NCBI RefSeq assembly: GCF_007197775.1
Contig: NZ_CP041638.1
Span: forward strand, 2,294,001-2,358,000
Source: Thalassotalea sp. PS06
GTDB taxonomy: Bacteria; Pseudomonadota; Gammaproteobacteria; Enterobacterales; Alteromonadaceae
DNA: 64,000 nucleotides
Direction: 5' to 3'
The notes under the pieces were generated by a model that was given only the letters and a program-made list of their open reading frames with translations, did not search any database and had not been told where the DNA came from. Of this stretch, positions 8,972-17,296 are shown piece by piece. Position numbers and translations under genes: made by a program. Position 1 is the stretch's first letter, and each line of letters begins with the position of its first letter.

Positions 8972-9258
8972 CGTCAGGATGACAGAGAGGTTCAGGACGA
9001 GCCGGCAGGGAAGCAATCATTCTTTTTTAAGCGCAAGCTTAAAAATAATGCTCGCTAAAGGATGGATGAATCAATCGTTGATTGTTTCGACTCCTAACAA
9101 GAACAAGTAATCCATTGAGCGGGTTTAAACCAAAAATAACAGAAGTATTGGATGAAAGGACACTAGTTCACCAAGTCGTCATTAATGGCTTAAACAGAAC
9201 TCATAAGCAGCAGGATGCTTAAGTTTGAATATAAGGGGCGTTTTTCGCCCCTTTTTTT
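8972..9258 (+). ncRNA. CsrB/RsmZ-like CsrA-titrating small RNA (A)
   Basis: No protein gene fits 8524-9380, but this interval carries repeated GGA motifs in hairpin loops: GTC-AGGAT-GAC (8973-8983), GGTTC-AGGAC-GAGCC (8989-9003), GCAGGGAAGC, AAAGGATGG, TTGGATGAAAGGACA and AGC-AGGAT-GCT (9209-9219). A separate stem TTTTTAAGC/GCTTAAAAA with a GCAA loop sits at 9024-9045. The RNA ends in a strong intrinsic terminator (9233-9258). CsrB-family RNAs sequester the translational regulator CsrA through such loops. The 5' end is a guess placed after AATAATTAAAT; the promoter is weak, which suits an activated gene. Confidence 0.72.
9233..9258 (+). terminator. intrinsic terminator of small RNA A
   Basis: GGGGCG/CGCCCC stem extended by AA/TT, loop TTTTT, followed by seven T. 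There is no reading frame directly upstream that would need it, which supports an RNA gene. Confidence 0.9.
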
Positions 9259-9380
9259 ATGCACTTCGGAAAATTCAGCACTAGACTAGATGTTAACGCT
9301 TTAGGCTTTCATCCGAACCCATTAATAAATCCAACAAATCGGCTGCTTGTCTGTCGCCTGAAGCTAGTCGGAATAGAATA

Positions 9381-9872
9381 ATGAAAAGACACTTTTGCAT
9401 CAGCGACAACCTATCTCATTTACATTTGTTCTCATTAGAATTAGAGCAGAAAGGATTTTTGCCGCCACAGTTTCGAATTTTAAGTGACCAACCGGGCCTA
9501 AAGCAGTTAAAGGATTATTTCCCTACCGGGTTTTATTGGTTCGTAAACTTATATCGCTCTGAAATCCATACCATTTTTTGGTATATCATTGCCGCCTTCT
9601 TGTTATATCTTGGCTATGTTCTTGGTCTCACTAATACCGATGCCGGCTGGATACCCCTAATCGCCATTATTATCGTTTTTGTCGCCTTGACCACGGTATT
9701 GAGTGCAAGTGACGGAAAAGACTCCCTGACCTTAAACAGACAACGTCTGACACACGAGTTAGAGTCCGGTAAACACATTCTGGTTCTGGAAGTGGAAGAA
9801 GAGCAAGAAGTCACCCTGTTCCAGACGATTTTACTGCACCCGGAACTGGAATTCGGCCAACTTAAAGAATAA
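9381..9872 (+). CDS. hypothetical two-helix membrane protein
   Basis: 163 residues, not recognised as a named family. Two adjacent hydrophobic segments (about residues 55-75, IFWYIIAAFLLYLGYVLGL, and 83-103, WIPLIAIIIVFVALTTVLSA) form a hairpin between two hydrophilic arms. The N-terminal arm (FCISDNLSHLHLFSLELEQKG) and C-terminal arm (LESGKHILVLEVEEEQEV) read like halves of a small alpha/beta sensory domain, similar in layout to proteins related to general stress protein 17M; this is only an impression. Its end is 2 bases from the end of the convergent phosphatase-like gene. Confidence 0.65.
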   Translation: MKRHFCISDNLSHLHLFSLELEQKGFLPPQFRILSDQPGLKQLKDYFPTGFYWFVNLYRSEIHTIFWYIIAAFLLYLGYVLGLTNTDAGWIPLIAIIIVFVALTTVLSASDGKDSLTLNRQRLTHELESGKHILVLEVEEEQEVTLFQTILLHPELEFGQLKE

Positions 9873-9874
9873 AT

Positions 9875-10411
9875 TTAATTTACCGAATATTGCTGCTTCA
9901 CATCATCAATAAATCTCTGCCAGGTTTCATCGGGTTTCCAGATAGCCAATAAATCCCGCTTAGCGGTTTCATCCGGTTCACCCAATTGAGTGACACGATA
10001 AAGGTATGTAAACACCGCCCCGCGCCAGTTCAGTTTGCAATGGGTCAGAGTGATTCCCTCACTCCCCTTTTGCTCCTGCATCACAGCAACATATTGCTCG
10101 AAATCTGCCAACCTTGGGTTTTCCCAAATGACCGGAATATTGTGGTAGATGAGTTCCAGCTTGGCCATAAATGCTTGTTCTTCAGTGCGATCCCCTGGGA
10201 TCAAATCAATCACTTTGGTGACCCCTAGAGCCTTTAACACTTCAAACTGAGCTTCGTTTGGTAAACCAGAGCTCACCATTTTCTCGTTGTTTACCTGATA
10301 ATTTTTTAATTCAGATAGCGCTGTCTGCAAGTCTGCATCGTCAGCGAACGCTGTCGGTACTCGACAAAAAAATATGAAAAATACCAATAGTGTGAGGTTT
10401 AAAGCTTTCAT
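9875..10411 (-). CDS. secreted protein-tyrosine-phosphatase-like protein
   Basis: 178 residues with a signal peptide (MKALNLTLLVFFIFFCRVPTAFA, cleavage about residue 23). The fold matches the DUF442 / phosphatase-like family: VSSGLPNEAQFEVLKALGVTKVIDL at the front and THCKLNWRGAVFTYLYRV as the P-loop equivalent. The loop reads H-C-X4-R instead of the canonical H-C-X5-R, a variant I associate with this periplasmic subfamily, so classical phosphatase activity is uncertain. A role in the periplasm is inferred from the signal. It stands alone, convergent with the gene at 9381. Confidence 0.7.
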   Translation of the reverse strand: MKALNLTLLVFFIFFCRVPTAFADDADLQTALSELKNYQVNNEKMVSSGLPNEAQFEVLKALGVTKVIDLIPGDRTEEQAFMAKLELIYHNIPVIWENPRLADFEQYVAVMQEQKGSEGITLTHCKLNWRGAVFTYLYRVTQLGEPDETAKRDLLAIWKPDETWQRFIDDVKQQYSVN

Positions 10412-10657
10412 CGTACTTACCCCAAAGAGGTCTATTTAAAAATTCATTAATTACAGCAAGTTAACGGGAGAGGTTGTTATAAAACTCATACCGCTTAATA
10501 TTAGAATACATAATTAGCACAGCTCATCTCTGCCGACTTTCAATCGCGAGATTTAGGAATACCCAAAAGGGGAAGAGCCATCAAGAAATCCAACTTACCC
10601 AATTAGTTATACTAAATTTAGACTTCGTATAATTGATTTTGCCCTAGATTTATAACG

Positions 10658-11466
10658 TTAATCTTCCATGCCCGCTGCCCAGCGGATCCCGCCGGTTAGG
10701 TGCTCAAGAAATAGTGGATTTGTATACGTTGCTATAGTGTGGCCTAAGCCAGTATAAAACGTCCGGCCTTGTCCCATCTCTCGTTGCCAGGCAATTGGAT
10801 GATCGCCCATGGCACCATTCCCGGGATCATAGCTGGACTCATCCAGTGATAATAAGACTTCAACATTATCTCTTGGATTACGATTAAAGTTATACCACTC
10901 GTCCGAATGCACCCAGGTATCTCCCAGATGACTGGTTGCAGCCGTATCATCCTTTTCAACAATTAGAGTTGCCGACTGCACTTTTGGATGGTTTTTAAAA
11001 TAAGCGCCTACTAATTGGCTATACCAGAGCCAACCATGTTCGGTATCACTGGCAGAGTGAACGCCAACAAAACCGCCGCCGGTTTCAATATACGATTGAA
11101 ACGCAGATTGCTGCTCTTCATTGAGGACGTCACCGGTGGTATTTAGAAATACCACCACGGCGTAACGACCAAGGTTTTCAGGAGAAAACGCCCTGGAGTC
11201 TTCGGAAAAAGCAACTTGCCAGTTATTTTTTTCACCAAGTTTTAATAACGCTTGTTGGCCGTCGCCTATAGACTGGTGTCTAAAACCCTGGGTTTTAGTG
11301 AATACCAGGATGCGCGCTGGCGCTGCCGTTGTCGCACCAATTTCTTTCTTATTCTCTTTTTGGCACCGTCTGTACTTCCTTTCGATACATCAGTTTGATT
11401 CGACTGACAGCCACTAAGTCCCGTAAAGGCGGTCAAGCATAGTAAGAAAACGACAACAGCTTTCAT
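10658..11466 (-). pseudogene. ThuA-like lipoprotein gene broken by a frameshift
   Basis: The start (MKAVVVFLLCLTAFTGLSGCQSN, lipobox LSGC) lies at 11466 in one frame, while the ThuA domain runs in another. The second frame can be read upstream as PARILVFTKTQGFRHQSIGD, a typical ThuA beginning, and continues through GGGFVGVHSASDTE, VHSDEWYNF, GDHPIAW and GLGHTIATY to the stop at 10658. The two frames meet at an A5 tract (T5 at 11357-11361 on the plus strand); restoring one A gives a continuous protein of about 268 residues. ThuA proteins act on sugars or glycoside intermediates. A sequencing error or slippage is possible, but the neighbouring hydrolase remnant favours real decay. Confidence 0.8.
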
Positions 11467-11479
11467 TATAAGATTCCAT

Positions 11480-11816
11480 TTATTGAATTGTTATTGTTTG
11501 TTCAATAGGCGTTAGACCATCGCCACTGACCATCACTTTCACGTCGCCAGCATTGAGGTTACTTTGTACGATTGCCAGTGCTCTACCCTGGCTGGTTTGC
11601 AACGTATCACTTTGATGTCGTTGAACATTATCCGACGCACCATTGTCCACACCCAGTAACTTGATATCACCTTCGAAGGCATAACTCAACTGATATTCTT
11701 GATGACGAACCGGATTGCCGGCACTATCGACAACCAGGGGCACTAAATAGGCAACATCATATCAACGGGCTTTTGTTTAACACTTATACGTTGCTCAGGT
11801 TGTGCTTTGACATGCA
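11480..11816 (-). pseudogene. C-terminal remnant of a family 2 glycoside hydrolase
   Basis: The frame ending at 11480 encodes YDVAYLVPLVVDSAG, then LLGVDNGASDN, GRALAIVQSN and VMVSGDGL, the C-terminal immunoglobulin-like domain seen in GH2 beta-galactosidases and related enzymes (the GVxNGD and ALVIVQS signatures). Upstream only a few dozen codons remain (MHVKAQPEQRISVKQKPVD at 11816), in a different frame and with a stop at the junction. The catalytic domains are absent. This is therefore a deletion remnant that lies between the IclR regulator and the broken ThuA gene, part of one lost sugar-use locus. Confidence 0.7.
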
Positions 11817-11883
11817 TTACTCCTGCAATCAACTGACTATCAAGAACTGAAAAAGATTTACCTCAATGACTAATGTTTGATGC

Positions 11884-12657
11884 CTAAAACTGTCGAACGA
11901 AACCAAAACTGATCGCTTTAGAGATATCATCAGCAGCCTTCCGTAATTCTTCTGTAACCCTATCAATGGAAAGACTTTCTGGTAAGCGCTGAACGAAAGG
12001 TATAGTTATCGATGCGACGATGAAATTCCCGTCTAGAATAGGGAAAGAAATATCTGTGACGCCCTTCATAAATGAGCTTTGCACCTTCACATATCCCTGT
12101 TTGCTCGCCTTTTTACACTCTCTTAAAAATTTACTGACGTCTTCCTTTTCGTGCAAGTTGGATAGCTGCGCCAACATTTCCTCTTTTTGCGAGTCACTTT
12201 GATAGGCGAAGAACAATTGCCCTTCTGCAGAGCAAATTAATGGGCAGCGAAAACCGACTCGAACCGAATAACTCATGTTAGCAGCTGGTTCTGCGCGATT
12301 AAGGACAACAATTTGCTCGTGTGATTGGACAGATATGTGACAAGACATGCTGGTTTTATCCGCAAGCTGACGAATTATGGGGGATGCAAACTCTAGAATA
12401 TCCTTGATGGGCTCTTGTTCTGTCGCCAGCTGCAATATTTTTCGTGTTATACGATACCCTTCACTTTCACCATCTTTTTCGATATAACCACGCTGTTCTA
12501 ATACCAATATCATTCGGTATATCTCTGCATTCGAACGACTGAGTTTTTCCGCTATCCCTGAGACAGTAATTGGCGTTAAATCTTTAGATAGTAGTTCCAA
12601 GATATCCAACCCTTTTTCCAGAGCTGGCGCTGAATATTTCTTATTAGTGGCTACCAT
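11884..12657 (-). CDS. IclR family transcriptional regulator
   Basis: 257 residues: an N-terminal winged helix-turn-helix (ALEKGLDILELL, then VSGIAEKLSRSNAEIYRMIL, about residues 12-60) and a C-terminal IclR effector domain (SCHISVQSHEQIVVLNR, VGFRCPLICSAEGQLFFAY, KGVTDISFPIL, VASITIPF). The start has a good AAGGG. IclR regulators usually control an adjacent catabolic operon. Here the downstream genes are a GH2 fragment and a frameshifted ThuA gene, so the regulator appears to have outlived its targets. The ligand is unknown, probably a sugar or aromatic derivative. Confidence 0.88.
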   Translation of the reverse strand: MVATNKKYSAPALEKGLDILELLSKDLTPITVSGIAEKLSRSNAEIYRMILVLEQRGYIEKDGESEGYRITRKILQLATEQEPIKDILEFASPIIRQLADKTSMSCHISVQSHEQIVVLNRAEPAANMSYSVRVGFRCPLICSAEGQLFFAYQSDSQKEEMLAQLSNLHEKEDVSKFLRECKKASKQGYVKVQSSFMKGVTDISFPILDGNFIVASITIPFVQRLPESLSIDRVTEELRKAADDISKAISFGFVRQF

Positions 12658-13233
12658 GGGCTTCCCTTATTTGACGACTGAAGTCAAAAATTTATCTGTG
12701 AATTACTCAGTTAAGGGCTCATTGTAATAATTTTACAGAGAATGTCGATTATCGGTTTACAAACTCTAATCACACTTAATTACTTGTTGTTATATATAAA
12801 CCCTTCCTAATGCTCTAAGTGAACATATTTTCCATATACGTTGCAAGATTTAGCACCTTTTAAAAGGCTATTACGAACAAAAACTAGTGGAGTTAAAAAT
12901 TTAAATGCGGATATGCCAACCATATTTTGCGCTTAATTTGGCAGATAAACAGTTCAAAAAATCAACTTAACTAGGAATTACGTTTTGCATAAAAGTCTAT
13001 AGGCCAAGCTTGCTTGGCGTGGATTATCGAACATATGAGAGTATGGCTTTAACACGGCTAAAACGATTAAACCGACGTAAGTTTCTACATGTAAAAAATC
13101 TATAAGCCGCACTGGGATTAGTTGATTTAACATTTTGATACAGGGCTGGTACTAAACAGCTCTTTTTCTTTTTACGAATATGTTTTAAGGTAGGCGCTCA
13201 TAACAATACCTAATCTAACACGAGAGCCACTTT
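12658..13233. other. gene-poor spacer, 576 bases
   Basis: AT-rich sequence with many stops on both strands. One 20-codon frame at about 13042-13101 (MALTRLKRLNRRKFLHVKNL) has no ribosome binding site and no recognisable relatives. I see no RNA gene or insertion-sequence end. Confidence 0.5.
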
Positions 13234-13653
13234 ATGAGACTTTTGTTTCCCCTTTCATTAAGCCTTTTCCTTTTCGCCTGCAGCGAACCACAAAAAGCTG
13301 ATACCCAAACCACCGAACAAGCAGACTACTCTTCCAGCTTTGAACAAGACATCGAAGATAGAAAAGCCCAGTTAGAGCAGTCGATTCAGGAAGCTGAAGA
13401 AAGGGTTGCAAAGAAGATTGAAGAGTCAAAAGCTAAGTTCGAGGAAAAAGTCGAATCCGCGCAACAGGCATTTGAAGAGCAAATTGATTTATCACAAGTC
13501 GATTTTGAAGGCGGTATTGATGCTTCCAAAGAGTCTATTGAAAAAAATCTTGAGAAAGGCGAAAAGTGGCTGGAAAAAGAGCTTAAAGGCTCGGAAGATG
13601 AATTAAAAGATAAGCTGAAGAAGCTCGATAACCTGCTTTCTGGAAAGGATTAA
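13234..13653 (+). CDS. small lipoprotein with a charged helical repeat
   Basis: 139 residues with a lipoprotein signal (MRLLFPLSLSLFLFACSEPQ, lipidated Cys at residue 16). The rest is almost entirely charged amphipathic helix rich in Glu and Lys (ERVAKKIEESKAKFEEKVES, then KWLEKELKGSEDELKDKLKK), with an 11-residue rhythm like apolipoprotein-type helices. No family is recognised. Such proteins usually lie along the outer membrane or peptidoglycan. Its transcript would run directly into the hairpin array at 13637. Confidence 0.7.
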   Translation: MRLLFPLSLSLFLFACSEPQKADTQTTEQADYSSSFEQDIEDRKAQLEQSIQEAEERVAKKIEESKAKFEEKVESAQQAFEEQIDLSQVDFEGGIDASKESIEKNLEKGEKWLEKELKGSEDELKDKLKKLDNLLSGKD

Positions 13654-14129
13654 GCAAGGAGTAGAAACTCCCTGAGCACGTATCGCGAGCGATACTCCTA
13701 GCACGTGACATAAAGCACACAATCAGAGATAGTTTCGAGCATGTGACATAAACGTCACTGCTAGAACACAATCAAAGATTGTTCCTAGCACGCGACATAA
13801 AATGTCACTCCTGGCACGCTGATGTCATCAGCTTAGAGCACACGCTGTTCCGAAAATGCGACACAAAACATCGCTCCGAATTAAAAGCAACAACCTTGAG
13901 TCATTCCCTGATGCTACAGGGAATCTTGGCCAACCTTGAATCAGCCGATTGTGCCAGCTAGAGTCATACGCTATTCCATTTATTTACTCCGTCTTCCCGT
14001 GCTCCGACACGGGACCTCCCTTCGTTTTACTGAGACTTGTTTACTCAGTTCTTAAGCTAAAAAGTTGAAATAAATAGGATCACAGCATGCGATAGGAGAT
14101 CCCGCATCAAGTGCGGGATGACGGTGGAC
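13637..14129. repeat. array of short imperfect hairpin units
   Basis: From the end of the lipoprotein gene about ten short inverted repeats follow each other. The early ones share flanks of the form CTA-GCAC before and TCCTA after a hairpin of variable sequence. Stems include GTATCGC/GCGATAC, ACAATC/GATTGT, GACAT/ATGTC and GCTGATG/CATCAGC. Further on come ATTCCCTG/CAGGGAAT, TCCCGTG/CACGGGA, ACTGAG/CTCAGT and ATCCCGCA/TGCGGGAT. Stem sequences differ between units while pairing is kept. No long open frame exists on either strand. Units are too irregular for CRISPR. They resemble REP-like mobile palindromes. Confidence 0.7.
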
Positions 14130-14203
14130 ATTATGGAGATAGCGGAAGGTTCAATGACTCAAACTCGCTCTTCTGAGCCATCAACCAAATCTCGCTCTAT
14201 TCT

Positions 14204-14791
14204 CTACAAATCGACAAGCTCTAAACATTTTCGAGCTAATCTAGCCGTTTTCTGAGATAAGGGTGCGACGTCAATTGTTACAGAGTAAGGCTTTTCTTCT
14301 TTGATTAATTCCACGCGCAGAGGTTGCCCTAAGGTCAAATGGTGATAAGCAAGCAAACCTTGCTCAACCGTTTTATCAAACAAAATAGTGTTTTTCTTGA
14401 TGATTAACTTTTCCCAATTTGATTCATTAACCTCTAGATCAGCAACCTTGTAATTTACATTTTTAACGTCCTTGATGCGGTAATTACTATTCTCATCAAT
14501 GTATAGGGCCTTCAGCGCAATAGAAGGGATCAAAATATCACCGTCTTTCTGCAGTGTTATATCAACTGGGTAAGTAAAATAATAATCATCGTAGGCAGAA
14601 ACGGATAAATGACAAACCGATGCTGAGGTTATATCCGAAGCCGATTCGATATAGTTACCAAGCATCAGATTTCCTGACGAATCGAGCATATCAAACTGAA
14701 AAGATCCTTTGATATTAATTGTTTCAGGTACATCGATGGCAATTACATTTACCGAAATAAATGCGAAGCAAAGAACTAATAGCCTGGTCAT
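14204..14791 (-). CDS. hypothetical secreted protein
   Basis: 195 residues from MTRLLVLCFAFISVNVIAID, chosen because AAGGA precedes this ATG; the signal peptide ends near residue 18. The mature part is mostly beta-strand-like (INIKGSFQFDMLDSSGNLML, then PYSVTIDVAPLSQKTARLAR) with two cysteines (VCHLSV and ARKCLE) that could form a disulfide. I do not recognise the family. It is probably periplasmic. It lies between the hairpin array and the cytochrome gene, with about 120 bases to the latter. Confidence 0.65.
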   Translation of the reverse strand: MTRLLVLCFAFISVNVIAIDVPETINIKGSFQFDMLDSSGNLMLGNYIESASDITSASVCHLSVSAYDDYYFTYPVDITLQKDGDILIPSIALKALYIDENSNYRIKDVKNVNYKVADLEVNESNWEKLIIKKNTILFDKTVEQGLLAYHHLTLGQPLRVELIKEEKPYSVTIDVAPLSQKTARLARKCLELVDL

Positions 14792-14918
14792 TTTTATTTC
14801 CTTATTATTCCGCCGCCTCAAAAAAAAGCGTGATTTTCTATTGTGAATTCATGGGTAAATCCAGCTAGCTTAAAAGTTGAGACAGCGTTTTACTCCCAAC
14901 TTGAAAACTCAACTCCCC

Positions 14919-17111
14919 CTAGTAACGCCCCTGCTTCGACATAAAGAACTGATAGGAGTTAATATCCTGAAGCTTTTGTGAAAAGTTTAAGCCCAACCGG
15001 ACCAGTTGTGGATTGTCGTTATATCTTGGCAGGATCTGTTTTAATCGATTCAGGGCCTCGCGGGTATTGCCAACACTATCCAGGCTCAAAAGATATACAT
15101 AAACATACTGGACGTTTTCGATATCTAATTGTGCCGCTTTGGCAAAAGATTGCAGCGCGGTTTTCTTATCACCAGCGCGAACCAGGTGCATGCCATAGCC
15201 ATAGTGCAGCATTGCAGATTTTGGCACCGCCTTGAGACCTGCCTGATAGGTTTCAAGCTCTTTATCCAGTTGATTTAATCCGCGGTATAAATCCGCCAGA
15301 TTGACATAGGCAGGATCAAAATATGGGTCAGCTATAATGGCCTGTTCTAGCGCCTGTTGGGCTTTGTTATATTCTCCTAACGCCACATGCAACATACTCT
15401 GATTCAAACCACCCTCGCCTCGCCAACGGTTAAGCTCATTGCTCTCAAATAGCTCTTTAATGCCATTGGCTAAAGATGGCGAAAACTGTACGCCAAGATT
15501 CATCAACTGCTGGGCAGCAGCCACTCTCACCGCTTTATACTCGTCATCAAGAAGGCTCATATATAAACCTTGCTGCTGCTCTGCTGGCAACAAAAAGCCG
15601 ACATGCGCCATTGCAAGGCGAATTAGTGGTTCTTCGGATTGAATCCAGGTTTTGGCCATGGATTCATTTATCGATTCGGTGCTATTTGCAAGTAAGCGCA
15701 GCGCACTGGCGCGATGTATTTCGTTCAGAGCATCGCTATTGATAACACTAAGGTGTTGTTGCAAGGTTATCGGGTTGCCGTGTTGTAAATTCAGGTAATT
15801 TTGCTCGTCCACGCTCAGTGTTCTTGGCTTACCATGGAGTTTACGAAGCTCACTACTCGCCCAGCTATTGGACTTGTCTTCATGGCATTTGGTACAAGCA
15901 TTAGGGCTGGCAATGCGAGTACTTAAATCAGGACGTGGGATTTTAAAACTGTGATCGCGCCTGTCATCAACGCCCATGTAGGTGGTTTCTGGCATATGAC
16001 AGTCAACACATTGGCCGCCTTCTTGCTCCAACGGATGTCCCGTATGCTTGGTTTGCTGGTATTTTTCGGCGCTATGACATTGTAAGCACAGGCCATTGCC
16101 TTCCACCTTGATCTTCATCGTATGTTTGTCGTGACAATCAAGGCAATTTACCCCGGCGTTGAACATTTTGCTCTGTAGGAAAGAGCCGTAAACATACACC
16201 TCTTCTTTAATTTGCCCATCACTGTAATACAACGGATGCGCCAGCATACTCGGTGAAAACTGATCTAAAAATGCGGTACCCGGTTCAATGCCATCGGTCA
16301 GAGGTGAGCGCAATGAGTGACAGGCAAAACAAGAATCCATAAAGGTATTGTCGCGTTTTTCACCTTTCCAGCTGGCAACATCTTCGCCAGCCATTCTCAA
16401 CCATTGGCCAATATCCTGGTTTGAGCGGGTAGCTGATGGTGCTTCCACAAGAGCAGAATAAGGATCTGCCCCCTGTGATTGATGATCTTCCATGTTGCCA
16501 TGACAAGACTGACAGCCAACATTAATGTTGTCGTAATGGCTAGAGAAAGTGTTTTTAGCTGCATCGTAGTTGCGCTTTAAGCCGTCGGAGTGGCAGTCGG
16601 CGCACATGCCATTCCAGTTCTGCATTGGCTGCTGCCAATGCAAACGATCCGCCGGTTTTATATCTTCATCTGCGTATATCGGATACCAACGTTGACCACC
16701 CTCTTCACTGCTGCGGCTATCCCAGGCAAATGGGAATACCTGCAAACGACCACCTTCAGCCTCGATTAGATATTGCTGCAACGGATAATGCCCAAAGACA
16801 AATTTTGCTTCATATTCTACCGACTTATCTCCATGTTTTAACGACATTAAAAACTTGTTTTGTTGACGATAAAATTTAGCTGTTTGGGTGAAGTGCTCAA
16901 CGCTTACGCCATTAAAATTTCCTAATACCGTTTTATCACTCGCTTCAGCCATGGCCTTGGCATGATCCGATTGCTGCCAGGCGGAAACCTGTTGTTGATG
17001 GCAATTCGTGCATTGCTCAGGCGCAGCAGATTTAGCCTGAGCGACACCGGTAGAGAAACAGATAGAGATAAAGAAAAGTAAGAAACTGATTAGATACGTG
17101 GAAAACTTCAT
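14919..17111 (-). CDS. octaheme c-type cytochrome with C-terminal TPR repeats
   Basis: 730 residues with a signal peptide (cleavage after AQA, about residue 26). Eight CXXCH haem sites occur in order: CTNCH, CADCH, CQSCH, CFACH, CLDCH, CLQCH, CVDCH and CTKCH, all in the first about 410 residues. The C-terminal half is alpha-solenoid: HEAT-like helices and then TPR units (ALGEYNKAQQALEQAIIADP, YVNLADLYRGLNQLDKELET, LHYGYGMHLVRAGDKKTALQ). Such cytochromes act in the periplasm in respiratory electron transfer; the TPR part probably binds a partner. The electron acceptor is not deducible. No haem-lyase or reductase partner is adjacent. Confidence 0.88.
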   Translation of the reverse strand: MKFSTYLISFLLFFISICFSTGVAQAKSAAPEQCTNCHQQQVSAWQQSDHAKAMAEASDKTVLGNFNGVSVEHFTQTAKFYRQQNKFLMSLKHGDKSVEYEAKFVFGHYPLQQYLIEAEGGRLQVFPFAWDSRSSEEGGQRWYPIYADEDIKPADRLHWQQPMQNWNGMCADCHSDGLKRNYDAAKNTFSSHYDNINVGCQSCHGNMEDHQSQGADPYSALVEAPSATRSNQDIGQWLRMAGEDVASWKGEKRDNTFMDSCFACHSLRSPLTDGIEPGTAFLDQFSPSMLAHPLYYSDGQIKEEVYVYGSFLQSKMFNAGVNCLDCHDKHTMKIKVEGNGLCLQCHSAEKYQQTKHTGHPLEQEGGQCVDCHMPETTYMGVDDRRDHSFKIPRPDLSTRIASPNACTKCHEDKSNSWASSELRKLHGKPRTLSVDEQNYLNLQHGNPITLQQHLSVINSDALNEIHRASALRLLANSTESINESMAKTWIQSEEPLIRLAMAHVGFLLPAEQQQGLYMSLLDDEYKAVRVAAAQQLMNLGVQFSPSLANGIKELFESNELNRWRGEGGLNQSMLHVALGEYNKAQQALEQAIIADPYFDPAYVNLADLYRGLNQLDKELETYQAGLKAVPKSAMLHYGYGMHLVRAGDKKTALQSFAKAAQLDIENVQYVYVYLLSLDSVGNTREALNRLKQILPRYNDNPQLVRLGLNFSQKLQDINSYQFFMSKQGRY

Positions 17112-17235
17112 TATTGTTTTTATCTGGATAATTCTGACAAATGTTGTGATTCAGACATAGCGCCCGGGCCAAACGTTAAGTACTTCATTAAACCACAGTT
17201 TATTAAAATTGCCCTATGGTTTCGCGGTATTACGG

Positions 17236-17265
17236 TTAAAAAAAATCCCGCCGAAGCGGGATTTT
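17236..17265 (-). terminator. terminator of the subtilase gene
   Basis: AAAATCCCGC / GCGGGATTTT with a CGAA/TTCG tetraloop and a long T run on the minus strand, 31 bases after the stop of the protease gene. Confidence 0.9.
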
Positions 17266-17296
17266 AACTTAAATGAAGTGTCTTTGATTTAACCGA

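Noticed and set aside
11330-11370. Programmed frameshift restoring the ThuA lipoprotein
   Set aside because: The site C-AAA-AAG lacks the full slippery heptamer and a stimulator, and the neighbouring GH2 gene is clearly degraded, so mutation is more likely.
12990-13110. Short frame ending in TRLKRLNRRKFLHVKNL as a small basic protein
   Set aside because: No start signal, no recognisable family and poor context; kept only as a note in the spacer entry.
13637-14129. Possible CRISPR array
   Set aside because: Units vary in length and sequence, there is no constant repeat of 24-40 bases with regular spacers, and no cas gene is in the window.
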